In this document: piece after piece, positions 1 through 10,982 of the stretch | Layout: every line of letters begins with the position of its first letter | How positions within the stretch are numbered: position 1 is the first letter of the stretch | Assembly (NCBI GenBank): GCA_014905825.1 | Contig: JACGCN010000051.1 | Location: 186,001-250,000, forward strand | Reading direction: 5' to 3' | Source of the DNA: Lyophyllum atratum | Lineage: Eukaryota > Basidiomycota > Agaricomycetes > Agaricales > Lyophyllaceae | DNA length: 64,000 bases | Notes under the pieces: model-generated | Told to the model about the DNA's origin: nothing | Seen by the model: the letters and a program-made list of their open reading frames with translations, nothing else | Databases searched by the model: none | Position numbers and translations under genes: made by a program

Positions 1-605
1 ATTCTGACATATACTACGACCCTACTCCCCTCTTGGAGGCCGTGAAGAAACAGTCAGATGCAGAAAATGTGGAGGAGCACCACCAGCAACAGCAACAACA
101 GCCGTCCCATCATCCGCACCAAACACACCAAAGTTCCCGACACCACGCACCTCGGAGCGACAGAGAATACCTCATGCAGAACATGCATCACCCTATGGGA
201 CCCCCAGGGCTCGACTCGCCCATGCATCACAGGCAACATCAAGGCCCTCCATCCAATTACCCGTATCAAGGGACACCACAGAGTATGAGCTTGAACATGA
301 ACATGAACATGCGGGGGCCGGCACCCATATCACGGCCGTACCAAGGCGGGCATCCTGGTGGTTCTCCCTTCAGTGCTGTTCCCCAAGGCCAGTTCTACGG
401 CAGCGATCCTGCATCCCCAATGCGGATGAACCCAATGGGCGGGATGGGCATGATAGACCACGGGGGTATGGGGGGACATCCCATGGGCGGAATGCAGGGA
501 ATAGGAATGGGTGGTGGAATGGGTGGTGGGGGCATGCCGATGAATCTCTCGCCATCACCAGGTGTTACGGGAAGGGGGATGGACGGTAGGTTTCCGATGC
601 ACTGA
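1..605 (+). CDS. C-terminal part of a Q/H/G/M-rich protein (5' end outside window)
   Basis: The reading frame is open from the first bases of the window to a TGA at 603-605, so this is the 3' end of a larger gene. An in-frame ATG-initiated start is not visible at the beginning. The visible ~200 residues are low complexity: a His/Gln stretch (EEHHQQQQQQPSHHPHQ), then Pro/Met/Gly-rich repeats (MGGMGMIDHGGMGGHPMGGM) ending in RFPMH. Such Met/Gly/Pro tails occur in transcription cofactors, for example LisH/SSDP-type proteins, but no domain is visible here, so that is only a guess. The codon-level continuity and the single clean stop support a real coding end. Confidence 0.6.
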   Translation, partial: SDIYYDPTPLLEAVKKQSDAENVEEHHQQQQQQPSHHPHQTHQSSRHHAPRSDREYLMQNMHHPMGPPGLDSPMHHRQHQGPPSNYPYQGTPQSMSLNMNMNMRGPAPISRPYQGGHPGGSPFSAVPQGQFYGSDPASPMRMNPMGGMGMIDHGGMGGHPMGGMQGIGMGGGMGGGGMPMNLSPSPGVTGRGMDGRFPMH

Positions 606-1795
606 GGAGTCTTTCAGTAGGTTTTATGTTTGTCATTTGTATGTCTCTACGATTAGTGCAATTTATCTGTATTCTACTAGGTTCGGAACAATCTGCTTTG
701 CATGTGTCTGCGCCTACTGCTTCAAGGTTGAACGCTTCATCCTGAATTGAATCTGGGAGTTGGGCCAAGCTCTTTTTATCAGCAATTCAACCTGCTCTTT
801 AGCTCCATCCTCCTAAACATCCCAAGGCCAGCACCACACTATCTCTCCCCAGTCCCTGCCCCCTCTCCTTTCCACAAGATTTCCCAGCCTGTTCTGGCGT
901 AAGGGCCCACGTCCATCTCCTGAATGTCTTCCTTCTTCATCCTCTTCCCCTCGGCCACCTTGATGCTTGCCGCATTCTCCTTGTACGCCATCCAGCACAG
1001 CCGCCATAGCCCAAGCTCATGCTCCGACGGCGCGTGCAGACGGTGCTCCGATCGCATTGGTAGACGGGACAATCACCATTTCCACGGCACGATTCGTCTT
1101 GCTCGCGCTGAGACACCCGGTCGTGCCTGCCAGGGATTCAGAGACATTTGCTCCTATTTTTCGCCCTCGTTTTATTGGTGACCGTGAAGAGCACGTCGTC
1201 GGGGTCTAACGCGAGACTCTGGGCAAAGTGGAGGAGCGCATCGTGACCGGGGAAGGAGATAGGGGGGCCTGAAAAAGAAGTTGCCGTGGATTAAAGTGAC
1301 GAAGGAGATCCATTTTATACGTTGTGGTTTGACAAACTTCTAGGCCAACAAGGTTGGGCGACTTTGCACTACTATCGATCCTGGACGAGCTGTGCACAGA
1401 CGGAGGAGTGGGCCATGAGTGGGGATTCGGTAGCGGCTAGGCTCAGGGCTGGTCGGTTTTGGCCGGTTTGCAGGCCTTGCATAGCGCGGTCCTGGATGTA
1501 ACGAAGTACTGAAAGGTGCGATGTGTCAGTTTCGAACTAGCATGAGCTCCCGGAAGGGCTGAGGTCGCATACCGTTAAGCAGACGGAACTGGAGAACTTT
1601 AGAATTGGATACATCTTTGAAGTGAGGCGATCGGTGAGTCTGAGCTGCGAAGGGAAGGTCGAGTATGGTTACATGGTCATTTGAGTTGTCATTTCAGTTC
1701 TTTGAACACCTAGCGAATCCTCGGACGCCAAATGATTGCACTGGGAACTTGGGACTTCACATATCTTCTGACAGTCGGTTAGTCATACGCCTATG
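606..1795. other. gene-poor stretch with a possible decayed minus-strand gene
   Basis: No intact gene was recognised. On the minus strand between about 840 and 1260 three neighbouring frames each read like protein (FPGHDALLHFAQSLALDPDD, then VSESLAGTTGCLSASKTNRA, then KVAEGKRMKKEDIQEMDVGP), but they are separated by stops and frame changes that no clear GT-AG intron resolves. This could be a pseudogene or a short gene whose splicing I cannot read. The rest looks like ordinary flanking DNA. Confidence 0.25.
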
Positions 1796-3229
1796 TTACC
1801 ACGGAGAACTCCACACACCTAGAATCCATCGATAAAGCGTTGCCCAGACATTTTTCAATACTGTTCCCAGGTCCGTGGCCGCAGACAATGGATATATGGC
1901 ATCCAGAATGTCGATATCAAAGCGTGATTCATAGCGGGGGATCTCCCAATGTGTCACCCTCAGATACTTCACAGTGGTGTGTGCCCAGGGGCATTCAATG
2001 ATCAGGGGCAAGAGTGACCTAAGCAGCCACAAAGGTGGACGAGGTTGCCAGTGAAGATTTAGGAAGAAAATGAGGAGTTGGAGAGCTTTGAAATGTTTAC
2101 ATAGAATGTTGCGTAAGGCCTGGAAGTGTTCGCGTAGGTAAAATTCGTCAGAGGAGGGAGTAATGAGTCCCCGTTGAGACCCAGAGTCTTTGAGCATGGT
2201 TTTGAAGTGTGCAAAAGCCGAGGATTTCAGCGACTGAGCTACAAGGTATAAGGATTCAATCAGGGAATCATAGGAAACATATATCGCTCGTAACTGGATA
2301 GTCTCCAGTAAGGATGATCGCTGGACGAAGGAGGCAAGGTCTGGGGCTTTCAAACTACCAAATCGTAAGGTGAGATGGCGAAGCCCTGGGACCTTCAAAT
2401 AATCCAGGATCCAAAGGTGATCGCCATAGTCTGCACTTGCTCTGAGATGCAAGGTAACAAGACTAGACAACAGAATCGGGACTCTGGGGGTGTTTGGATG
2501 CAAGTACATCACGCTGAGATCGGCATGCTCTAGCGATGGGCATCGGGCTAAGCAGTCCAGAAGGATTGCTGGTGAGGCCCACATGCCTGTACCATCGCCC
2601 AGCGTAAGGCGCTTTAGCTGTGGCCAGGGCAGAGCTGGTAGAGATTGCGGATAGCCGGACCCGTACTGAAGCCCATCTTCCCAGAATACTTCATAGAGCT
2701 TTGGCGCGGATTCTAGGGCTTCAGAGAGATCAACAACGCTGCCAGTGAAGGACTGGACATATAAAGTTTCAAGATCAATGAAATTTCGACGGAAGGATAC
2801 ACGACGAGGTACGCCTGGTTTCACGTTTAGCATTTGAAGATGGCGACATCGGGAAAGATGTGGGAGTATGACATTGAGGATGCCGTGATTCATACCGCAC
2901 CCATCTAACGATATAGAAAGGGGGGAATTGGTGGCACGAGAGATCCAGCGTTTCAGGGCAGCTGAGACGATTCTGTCAGTCGGCTGAGCCAAGCAGTTGT
3001 GAGTCCCCTCTAAACTGCTTGGGGTATTATAGGTAGCCTTCATGCTAGACCATAGCAATGGAGTCGAGAGAGCAACTGCGCGCCACAATGAGGACACTTG
3101 GATCAGGAGTAGCGGTGCTTGACGGCGTGTGGGCGTTAGAAATATTTTTTCTGGTAGACAACAAATGAACATGGCTCTGAGCAGCTCTGAAGGCAATCTG
3201 TAGACGGGGGATGGACGCTTTGGAGACAT
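1796..3229 (-). CDS. F-box protein (agaric expanded family)
   Basis: Single-exon gene. The open frame continues upstream to 3520 but begins there with GTG, and an ATG at 3229 lies just before the F-box, so 3229 is chosen; another ATG is at 3385. The N-terminus carries an F-box: YRLPSELLRAMFICCLPEKI, followed by an SSLWRAVALSTPLLWSS segment (the usual W-R-x-x-A-x-x-x-P-x-L-W ending). The rest, about 400 residues, is a Leu-rich repeat-like fold of the kind seen in the large F-box families of Agaricomycetes, with segments such as LTLGDGTGMW and LRHLTLRFGSL. F-box proteins are substrate receptors of SCF ubiquitin ligases; the substrate is unknown. The ~480-residue length is normal for the family. 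It is divergent from the gene starting at 3884. Confidence 0.8.
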   Translation of the reverse strand: MSPKRPSPVYRLPSELLRAMFICCLPEKIFLTPTRRQAPLLLIQVSSLWRAVALSTPLLWSSMKATYNTPSSLEGTHNCLAQPTDRIVSAALKRWISRATNSPLSISLDGCGMNHGILNVILPHLSRCRHLQMLNVKPGVPRRVSFRRNFIDLETLYVQSFTGSVVDLSEALESAPKLYEVFWEDGLQYGSGYPQSLPALPWPQLKRLTLGDGTGMWASPAILLDCLARCPSLEHADLSVMYLHPNTPRVPILLSSLVTLHLRASADYGDHLWILDYLKVPGLRHLTLRFGSLKAPDLASFVQRSSLLETIQLRAIYVSYDSLIESLYLVAQSLKSSAFAHFKTMLKDSGSQRGLITPSSDEFYLREHFQALRNILCKHFKALQLLIFFLNLHWQPRPPLWLLRSLLPLIIECPWAHTTVKYLRVTHWEIPRYESRFDIDILDAIYPLSAATDLGTVLKNVWATLYRWILGVWSSPW

Positions 3230-3883
3230 CCTTGCCTTTGCACATTCAACTGTCGATTGAGTGTGAAGCTTTGGGCTACTCTGGTGGAAAACTATACCTC
3301 GTCGCTCATGTGTAGATTCTCGAACTTCTAATGCGAGGGTGAGACCATTCCAGTGGCTCGAACGGTTTATAAAACTCTCAAACATACTGTGTATATGGGT
3401 AGCAGTACAAGGGATCTGCGCAGATTGTGATTCCAGTGCTTGAACTTTGCCTGTACTTTGCGTTGAGATGCGAGATCCACAGTGGGTGACAAAGTCGCAC
3501 TGGCAAGGATGCAATGTCACGCGACTAACTTGTAAGTATCAAATTCGTGTGGCTGAGTTTGACAAATCGCAGCTGTTCACCACCACCACAACTTGCCTCG
3601 TGCACTGTTCTTCTTAGCTGCACACCACTCGTGGAGATCTGCAGATCACGACCATACAGGACAGGAGACACCGTGAGCATTACCGCAGGATTTTTTAAAG
3701 CCCTATAATTACCGAGATCGTCCTTCAGAAAAAATCTCGCTACCGACACGACCATTCTACAGCGCTACACCACCAAGCTGGCCACTCCAAAGTTTCAAGA
3801 ACTGGGTTATTGGATATCATTGCGCGCTGAGAAGGTGCTTACTTCCTGTATTCACGTTTGAGATATCCCATTCACCCGAAACA
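3230..3883. other. divergent intergenic region
   Basis: Lies between the F-box gene (minus) and the nuclear protein gene at 3884 (plus), so it should hold both promoters. Part of it (3230-3520) is an upstream open frame of the F-box gene without a good start. No clear TATA box or other element was recognised. Confidence 0.3.
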
Positions 3884-6469
3884 ATGCAAAGTGCGATGCA
3901 GAACGATACGGATGGAAATATGGCTGTCGACCAACCAGAGGAAGATCAAGACTCTCTCTTCGGCTCCCCTCCATCCTCGCCCATCAGAGGTAGGTCGCCA
4001 TCGCCGGCCCTAGCCCTCCCAGGCGCGGGTAAATCTGCACAAAATGTGGGGACCATTGCACTTCCTGGGTCCCATCATTATTCTGAACTTCCAGTCACTC
4101 CGCTAGCCTTGTCGTTGAGTAATGCTTTGAACGAGCTTCCTCTCCGGCCTCCGGCCCCAGCGGCCGCTGTGAGGCAACCTAGCGCCCACACGCCTTCATC
4201 TGCGAGTCCTTCGTGGTCTCGCGCATCCTCGGCAGGCCCTAGTTTTAAGCCGAAGAAGAAGCCTTCGAAGAAGGCTAAATCAAAGGAATCTACCCCGCGA
4301 CCCCCTCCTCCTGCGATTCCTTTCCCAGATCCCTCGGGCCCAGTCCCTGCTAATTTCTTGCGAAACCAATCTGCTCTTCTCGGAACGGCAGGTCTAGTTG
4401 GCGGCGTCAACCCCGCTTACCTTTCCACCCACCGTCACACTCGCGGCACCAACTCTTCGAATCCCATTGTTGTTGAGGACGAGGAAGAGCCTCCAACACT
4501 TGGGCGCCCGTCCAAGTTTCGCCAGCCCTATTCGAAACCTGTCGACCCCAGCCTTCTACCAACCCCTTCGACACAAGATGTCGTCGCTATGCTGATTGGC
4601 CAGAAGGACATCTTTCCTGTGTTAGAAAGCCTACTCAGGCTCATCGCAGCAGGATCTGGACCTCAAGCACCTACACCTGCGCCCACATCTGCATTTCGAA
4701 AAGCTCCACAATCCTCAACACAGGACCCCGCTACCGGCCCAACGTCTTCATTTTCTTCTGGCCCCCCTCCAAAAAAGCGCAAGCTCAATCGTGTCCCAGC
4801 CGGAGCCGCGGATTGGGATGTTCCCTACCCTTTTCCACCAGGGCAGGGCCCGGATTCGTACCGGACTAATTGGGAACGTGAGCGGGGGAAACAGTTGATC
4901 TCGCAACTTGTTACTCTGATCAAGAGCGCGGCACGTAAAGCCGCGACACGCATCTATTACCAACATGAACATGCGAAGAAGCAGATGATGGATTCTCAGC
5001 GAGCGGTGTATGCTCAGATGCAGGAGTCAAGTTCCAGCATCAGTACTGCAGAGCCAAAGGTACACGGACACTATCGACCGTCGACCGTGACGTATGGATT
5101 AGAGGGAGAGGCAGCAGCGGCAGCTAAGGCTCAGGCGCAAGAAGTCCTCACGGACGCGAGTAACGGGAGAGCGAAGGCAGTCGTGGCGCACGCCCCTTCG
5201 CCTTATCAGCCAGTACAACCTTCAAGTGTTGCTCCTGCATTGGAAGCACAACCTTCTACTCCATTCGATCAGCTCATCTCTTCACTTCTCGCTGCAACTC
5301 CTAATCAGGATGCATCCTCCACGACCTCATCCTCCGTCATGTCCAACTCAGTGGCCGCCGATAGCGTCTCTCATCTAACGGCTGATGCGACTGCGAGCAG
5401 TTCAAGCAGCGGGAAGGCGAGCCCTCTAGACCAGGGACTGTTCGACAACTGGATGAACATACTCCAAACGTTTCCGATGCCCTCAGAAGGCTTTTCTCAG
5501 TCCCAAAATCAGAGGGGACACCCTGAGCAACCTAATCAGTTCACGTCTGCATCCACGGATGACGATTTCAATTTTTTCGACTTTGATCAAAGTTACACCG
5601 AATCAAACCATGTCGACCCAGCATCCTTCGACGTCGAGGCAATGTTTTCCTCAACAGATGCAACTACGGCAACCTCGTCAACCACAGGATCCACACTTTC
5701 TGAAGCGCAACCTGGACCTTCCACATCTCATGATAGCACTATGGCGTCGCTCTCCCAACCTCAGCTAGACTTTGCGATTGACCCCGCTCTCCTAGCCCTT
5801 TCTATTCCACAGCCATCTCTCCCCGGAAACGCCTTCACGACCACCTCGGATATATCACCGTCGCTTACGGGATCGCCAATACCTTCGATGAGCTCGTTTG
5901 GCGACGCCGACCCTACGACACCGAATTCTGCGACATGGGATCTCAGTATGCCAGAGGTCTTCACGGCTTCGAGTGGTGACGCGTCCGCTGTCGACAACGG
6001 TTTGATCACCGGAGGAAGGGTGGCAGATCAAGGTATGTGGGAGTACGCGCTGCAAAACAGTATCACGAAAGCTTACGACTTCGATCAAGGTGGCGCAGAT
6101 GAGTATATGAATGATCTCTTTGGGGCCCAGAGTCAAGTCCAGGGCAAGGATGACGACGCCGGGAGAGTTGAGAAGGGCAAGGGGATGGATATATGCGATT
6201 TGGCTGGCAGACAACGGCCAACGACCATTCAGCCAGAGGTCGTAAATGCATCACCGCCGTTGCCTCCGCCGGTTACCATCTTGAGCCCGGCTGTGGCTCC
6301 AAAAGCCATTGAGAAGTCGGCAAGTAAGAGCGACATTATGAAGCGGGCAGCGGTGAGGAAAAGGCAGTTGATGGCCGAGATCGATAGTGTCAGGACCCAA
6401 CTTTGGGAGACGACGATTGAGCAGGGGGTTTTATCGCATATGAGCAAGCTTTGCAGTCATACCACATAG
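3884..6469 (+). CDS. Ser/Pro/Ala-rich nuclear protein of unknown function
   Basis: A single uninterrupted 861-codon frame, unusually long for this intron-rich window. The ATG context is ACAATGC. The protein is mostly disordered: acidic/Ser-rich start (DQDSLFGSPPSSPIRGRSPS), a Lys-rich stretch (KPKKKPSKKAKSK, around residue 125) and a monopartite nuclear localisation signal PPKKRKLNR near residue 297. The only region that looks folded follows directly, around residues 305-375: WDVPYPFPPGQGPDSYRTNW, then an Ala/Arg-rich helix with ARKAATRIYYQHEHAKKQM. The long Ser/Thr/Asp-rich middle with short aromatic/acidic patches (DDDFNFFDFDQSY) resembles an activation domain. A C-terminal basic helix (KRAAVRKRQLMAEIDSVRTQ) may be a coiled coil. 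I do not recognise a named family; a transcription-related role is inference only. Confidence 0.75.
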   Translation: MQSAMQNDTDGNMAVDQPEEDQDSLFGSPPSSPIRGRSPSPALALPGAGKSAQNVGTIALPGSHHYSELPVTPLALSLSNALNELPLRPPAPAAAVRQPSAHTPSSASPSWSRASSAGPSFKPKKKPSKKAKSKESTPRPPPPAIPFPDPSGPVPANFLRNQSALLGTAGLVGGVNPAYLSTHRHTRGTNSSNPIVVEDEEEPPTLGRPSKFRQPYSKPVDPSLLPTPSTQDVVAMLIGQKDIFPVLESLLRLIAAGSGPQAPTPAPTSAFRKAPQSSTQDPATGPTSSFSSGPPPKKRKLNRVPAGAADWDVPYPFPPGQGPDSYRTNWERERGKQLISQLVTLIKSAARKAATRIYYQHEHAKKQMMDSQRAVYAQMQESSSSISTAEPKVHGHYRPSTVTYGLEGEAAAAAKAQAQEVLTDASNGRAKAVVAHAPSPYQPVQPSSVAPALEAQPSTPFDQLISSLLAATPNQDASSTTSSSVMSNSVAADSVSHLTADATASSSSSGKASPLDQGLFDNWMNILQTFPMPSEGFSQSQNQRGHPEQPNQFTSASTDDDFNFFDFDQSYTESNHVDPASFDVEAMFSSTDATTATSSTTGSTLSEAQPGPSTSHDSTMASLSQPQLDFAIDPALLALSIPQPSLPGNAFTTTSDISPSLTGSPIPSMSSFGDADPTTPNSATWDLSMPEVFTASSGDASAVDNGLITGGRVADQGMWEYALQNSITKAYDFDQGGADEYMNDLFGAQSQVQGKDDDAGRVEKGKGMDICDLAGRQRPTTIQPEVVNASPPLPPPVTILSPAVAPKAIEKSASKSDIMKRAAVRKRQLMAEIDSVRTQLWETTIEQGVLSHMSKLCSHTT

Positions 6470-7012
6470 ATTCATTGGACACCCACACGCATAGTAACGT
6501 ACATCCACTTAACGAGAGTAATTACGATTCAATCACACGAACTATAGCACATATGATATCTTGATTCATCGCAGACCTCCTAGGTTGTTGAGATGGGCCT
6601 GGGATTCGCTTTGGACAAATGGAATACAGTCCATGCTACAATGGGTCACTGAGATGAGAGAAATTGAACAATTTGGAGGACCGTAAAGAAGACGTGTGGT
6701 CGGTGTGGCAAGGGAGGATAAATCGTTCCTGCAAGCAAGTGCTCGGGAAGACCGTAAAAGCATGCAGGTGAGAGCTACCAAATGAGCGGTCCATTCATAT
6801 GATCGGACTTGGGAGGCTTCCTGGAGTGAAGTTCTGATAAGTAAGCTTCCGATGGTGAAGTGGGGCGCGCATTGATTCGAAAGAATAGCCCCATGCGAGA
6901 GTGGACCGGTACAACATTTTATGTCGACGTGGTCGATGACCCCAAGAACCAAGACCCCCCATGATGGTATATTCCTTTATGTTATGTATACATTTTCAAC
7001 TTGCATTTTGCT
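6470..7012. other. convergent 3' intergenic region
   Basis: Holds the 3' flanks of the plus-strand gene ending at 6469 and the minus-strand reductase ending at 7013. A 128-codon minus frame at 6566-6952 has no recognisable domain and is treated as chance. Confidence 0.3.
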
Positions 7013-8597
7013 CTACAACCTTGATTTTGGCGGCTCCGAGACCTTCACAACCCTGCAGCGCGATGTCGTCAATAACAATGGGATCGAAGGTGTAATATGG
7101 ACATACAATTTTCCACTGTTTCCGCCGCTGAACAGCAACGGCAGAGACGCTGGCGCCTGTTCGATCCCGCCCTCAACGATGTGGAATTTGCGCTTGAGGG
7201 ACCCATCAATCAAGCCTGCGGAAAGTTCTTGAATGGCTTCGGGATAACGTGCGGCATAATCAAAGCTAGAATGCAAGTAAGTCCTCGACAAGTTATGGCG
7301 AACGTGATAAAACATACACTATGAAGCCTTGCATCTTGGCGCGTTGTCCAATCAGAGTGGTATAGTTATGGATGGCAGCCGGCTTGGTGGAGTCTGCAAA
7401 TGCTATTAGAACTCAAGTAACTTTCACTCTGACATCAAACATACTGTATACTGAGATGGCACCTGTGAAGAGAACCATTCAGCCTCTAAGTTTAGAAACT
7501 GGACGACAAGGGATTTACGGACCGCAAAGTGCGATCCGCGCATTTTGGGCAAGCCTAGTGAGCACCATGTCCAGCATATCACCTACAACATCGCTGTCAG
7601 CCAAACAGTCGCCAATCTGACTGTAGACAGCGCACCCCCAACATTGTCGAAGTAGACGTCGACAAATCCGATTTTCTTGAAGTCCTCCTTGAAAGAGGGG
7701 CTCTTGTAGTTCAGAGCACCATCAACGCCGAGTTCTTTCTCCAGCCACTCGCACTTGTCGGCAGATCCAGCAATGCCATAAACTTTGGCACCAGCGCGCT
7801 TGCCTAATTGGCATGCGATGGCTCCAACGGAGCCAGCTGCACCGGAGATGAGGAGGACGTCGCCTTTCTTGACTTCTGCGACGTCTTTGATACCCTGATA
7901 CCCGGCGTCATTACGTGCTCGGAGCCACAGGTATTTGAAGCATACGGACAAAGTAAGCAGTCATGCCTACAAGTAGAATTAGCAAAACGCAGGAAGTACA
8001 CATTCGTATAAATTGTCGTACCAGATGTACCAAGTGTGTTCAAGAAATCCAAAGCCTCGATACCTTTGGAGATGCTGACAGGATGATGCTCAGATCAGAT
8101 AATGCTACCTTCGCTGAGAATTGCAGACATACACGAGCTTCTTCGCCGCAGCATCTTTCACGACAGCATACTCGGTCATACCTTCACCTCAATGTGAGAA
8201 TGTTGCAAGCAACGACACAGCATCCCGACTTACCCCACACACCGCTAACGGTCTCACCGACACTGTGAGTACTCCCAGTACCAACGGCGATGATAACAGC
8301 AAGGCCTTGAGCCCGCATAACCTGTACAGCTTCAGCGATCTCATAACGAATAGAGGCAATGAAGTTTGTATAGATGCGCACCTCGCCGATTTGAACAGGA
8401 GGCAGGTAGCTCCGCACATCCCTGAGATAGCCTCGCATAGCAGGATCCAAAGAAAGATATGTAACCTGCACCAGCACCTCTCCTTCACCAGGCCTGAGAT
8501 CGAAAGGCAATACTTCAGTGCGGAATGTCGTAGGCTCGATATCTCCAACCGGACGCTCGTTAAGGACAATGCGCTTGTATTCCTTGGGTGCTGACAT
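7013..8597 (-). CDS. MDR-family NADP-dependent reductase (leukotriene B4 12-hydroxydehydrogenase / prostaglandin reductase type)
   Basis: Multi-exon gene starting at the ATG at 8597. Exon 1 gives the ADH_N_2-type N-terminus (EYKRIVLNERPVGDIEPTTF, then LSLDPAMRGYLRDVRSY and PPVQIGE). Introns are read at 8322-8381 and from 8233 to 8182; removing them joins QIGE to VMRAQGL and VWG to MTEYAVV. Later exons give KGIEALDFLNTLGTSG, MTAYF joined to GIKDVAEVKKGDVLLISGAA, the Rossmann AAGSVGAIACQLGKRAGAKV, FVDVYFDNVGG, then GDMLDMVLTRLAQNARIALC and FDYAARYPEAIQELSAGLID. Enzymes of this family reduce alpha,beta-unsaturated carbonyls with NADPH and lack the catalytic zinc ligands of true alcohol dehydrogenases, as here. 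After the usual end (GGNSGKLYVHI) the frame runs about 26 residues further to a stop at 7013, so the tail may be an extension or a missed intron. The real substrate is unknown. Confidence 0.9.
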
Positions 8598-9204
8598 TGT
8601 TATCTGAGGTCAAGGGTGATGCAGTGGGATGGAGATGAGAATGATGGATGGAAAGAAATGGAGTATCTTACTTATATTTCCAGAAGTCATCATCATGATG
8701 TACCGGTACGGGAATTTTTTGGCCGGACATTTACAAGTAGCGGTCGCAACGGATTGTAGAACTGTTGCTCCATGATCCATGGTGATTCGCGCTCATCGTG
8801 TCTTCTTATGATGGAGATCGCCGCCACCTCAAGTTGAATGAAATCTCAGAGGATGTGAAGGCAATGGAGGAGACAAACTGTGATCATCAGGTGACGTTTT
8901 CGCAGCAGTAAGTACATTGATTCCCCCAGTATCAAGATTGCGGCTGAGCGCTGATTGGCATGATGCCAGCTGCAAGCCTGAAATAGTCCAGGGAGACCGC
9001 CGAACCCGCGCCTGCGTGAGAATGCGCGCTCGACCTCTTAAATAGTATGTGATATTTTCGCGCTCATTGAGTCAAAGCCGCAGGACTGATGAGAAAGTGC
9101 AGTGTCTTGGTCTTAGAGCCCAAGATTTCCCTCAAATATTTACATGATGTGCCAAACCTGTGTAAAAAAAAGAAGTGGGAAGGAAAAGAAACAAAAGGAG
9201 AATA
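8598..9204. other. intergenic: reductase promoter and RPF2 3' flank
   Basis: Upstream of the minus-strand reductase and downstream of the minus-strand RPF2 gene. No further gene or clear element was seen. Confidence 0.3.
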
Positions 9205-10400
9205 TTACTCCTCCCTTCTTCGCTTTTTCCGCGGAATATCGTCGTCTGACTCCGAGCCCTCGCCATCCTCTTGCGCATCCAGCTCGCCCCCTTTCAGACC
9301 CTTCATCTTTCTCGTCTGCAACTTGTCCAGGTTCTGCTTCCCGATATGCACCCGTCCTCTCAAGTCGCCCATCTCGTCCACTTCCAGATTCTTTCGCTTC
9401 TTCCCCAACCCCGTCTCGATATCGGTCTTCTTCAGCTTGGGACGCTTCATAGCTTGCTTCAGAAGTTCCGCATCGGCAGGCTTATGTCTCCGCAGAGAAA
9501 GGTCGAGGTTTGGTCCCATGGGTGTCAGCTCGACGCGAGGAATCCGCGTCCCTGAGCTAAGCAGACGGGTCGTGTAGGTCCGAATGTGGATTTTAGGTAG
9601 AGACGATACGTCCTCGGGCGACGGATGTTGGTTTGGATACATATTCACTGGGGCAGTGTTGAGGGAATCAGGGGTCGGTGCGCAGCTTATGCTGATAACA
9701 TGCTCGAGACCAGGGAGACATATTGAGTCAACGACCTCGCCGTTGAAGAAGTCCAAAAGCATGGATTTTGCTTGAATGTATCGGGGGTGTGTGTCGAAGA
9801 GTTCAGAAGCGAAATGAACGAGAGGCTTATGCCCGGGTGTTGATTTTGGTGTCTACCCAAGGATGTAAGAGCAACGACGCAAGTCAAACCATATAAGACA
9901 AACCTTGAAGCTGTCCATTCCAGCCCAAGTATCTACACCGACCTCCATCATGTCGAGAACCTGGCCGTCGAACATCCGCACAAAGGTCAAACCGTTCGGT
10001 CGTTTTTTGGTGGTCTGCCCGACGAGAAACATCGAAGCGTCATTCTTTCCGGCCCAAAACTCCAAAGATGATATTGATGTGGTGGTAGAATCGAAAGGAT
10101 GGATGGGGTTCTTTTTGGAAAACGAAATAGCATTTGGCCGCTTCAATGCCATCTGGTCAAGAATCAGCATGGCATACGGTCCGGCTGAATAGTCAAAAAC
10201 ACACTAAGTCACGCATGACAGCATTGAGAGTTTCCCCTGTATGTGTCCCCTTCACAAAAATAGCCGTTCGGGCATCCTCAACTTCCTTGGGAAGGCGGGC
10301 ATCCAACGCACGCTTAGAGCGAGCATTTTTGGGTTTTCTAAGTCAATATTCAGCAATGAGTACTTCGTTTGACGTTGGACACATACATCGTTCGAAGCAT
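9205..10400 (-). CDS. RPF2: ribosome biogenesis protein RPF2 (Brix domain)
   Basis: Four exons on the minus strand. Exon 1 is tiny: ATG at 10400, MLRT plus two bases, then an intron. Joining it to the next exon gives MLRTIKPKNARSKRALDARL, the classic Rpf2 N-terminus. The Brix domain follows (TAIFVKGTHTGETLNAVMRD, LMALKRPNAISFSKKNPIHP, FDSTTTSISSLEFWAGKNDA, MFLVGQTTKKRPNGLTFVRM), then TPKSTPGHKPLVHFASELFD and FNGEVVDSICLPGLEHVISI. The C-terminus is basic (DDDIPRKKRRREE), as expected for a nucleolar protein. Rpf2 works with Rrs1 to bring the 5S rRNP (5S rRNA, uL18, uL5) into pre-60S particles. Length (~330 aa) and all family blocks are intact, so it should be functional. It sits in a minus-strand run but each gene has its own flanks. 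Confidence 0.95.
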
Positions 10401-10982
10401 GACTGGGTCCGACTGAGGATATCCTGTCGTTCGTTAGTCTGGACTGGTACTTGGAGAACTCGCAGGCGATGGATGAAAAAATCAGGCACGTGCGGCCGCA
10501 AATTGTAACCGTGACCAAAAGATTATGCCACGTGATTTAAACACGCGTCGCGTCTCGAGGCTCAGAGTCAAAGGGTGAACGGGTCAAATTTAGAAGCAGT
10601 TGACGAAGGTCTATGCAAGCGACGGATCATTCTATAATATCATCTCTCCTTTTGTATACCTGTCTTTCACGGGCATCTCTCGTTCACGCTACCCCTATAT
10701 ATTGATAGATGCTTCTCTGTTTTCTTCTTTCTTTTTGGCACATTCGTCCTCGCAGACCCCAGGAACTCGTGACTGCAAGAGCTGAGCCCCGCGATCCCTC
10801 TTGGCGTTTCTCCCTCCTCTCCCTCCTGGTCTCACTCTCGGGAGCCAGGCAGAAATAACGAGGAAATCAGTTATGACAACAGTACAGTTCTATAAGTATA
10901 CAAGGTACTTCCAACGGAACAGCACCCCTTCATAAATTGCACATCTGTTCGCAGTAAAGGTAACCATTCGAACAGGCCAACT
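10401..10982. other. intergenic: RPF2 promoter and GH5 3' flank
   Basis: No gene seen. A pyrimidine-rich tract (about 10640-10760) lies upstream of RPF2 on the opposite strand sense. The minus frame running down to 10871 is read-through beyond the last intron of the glucanase gene. Confidence 0.3.
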
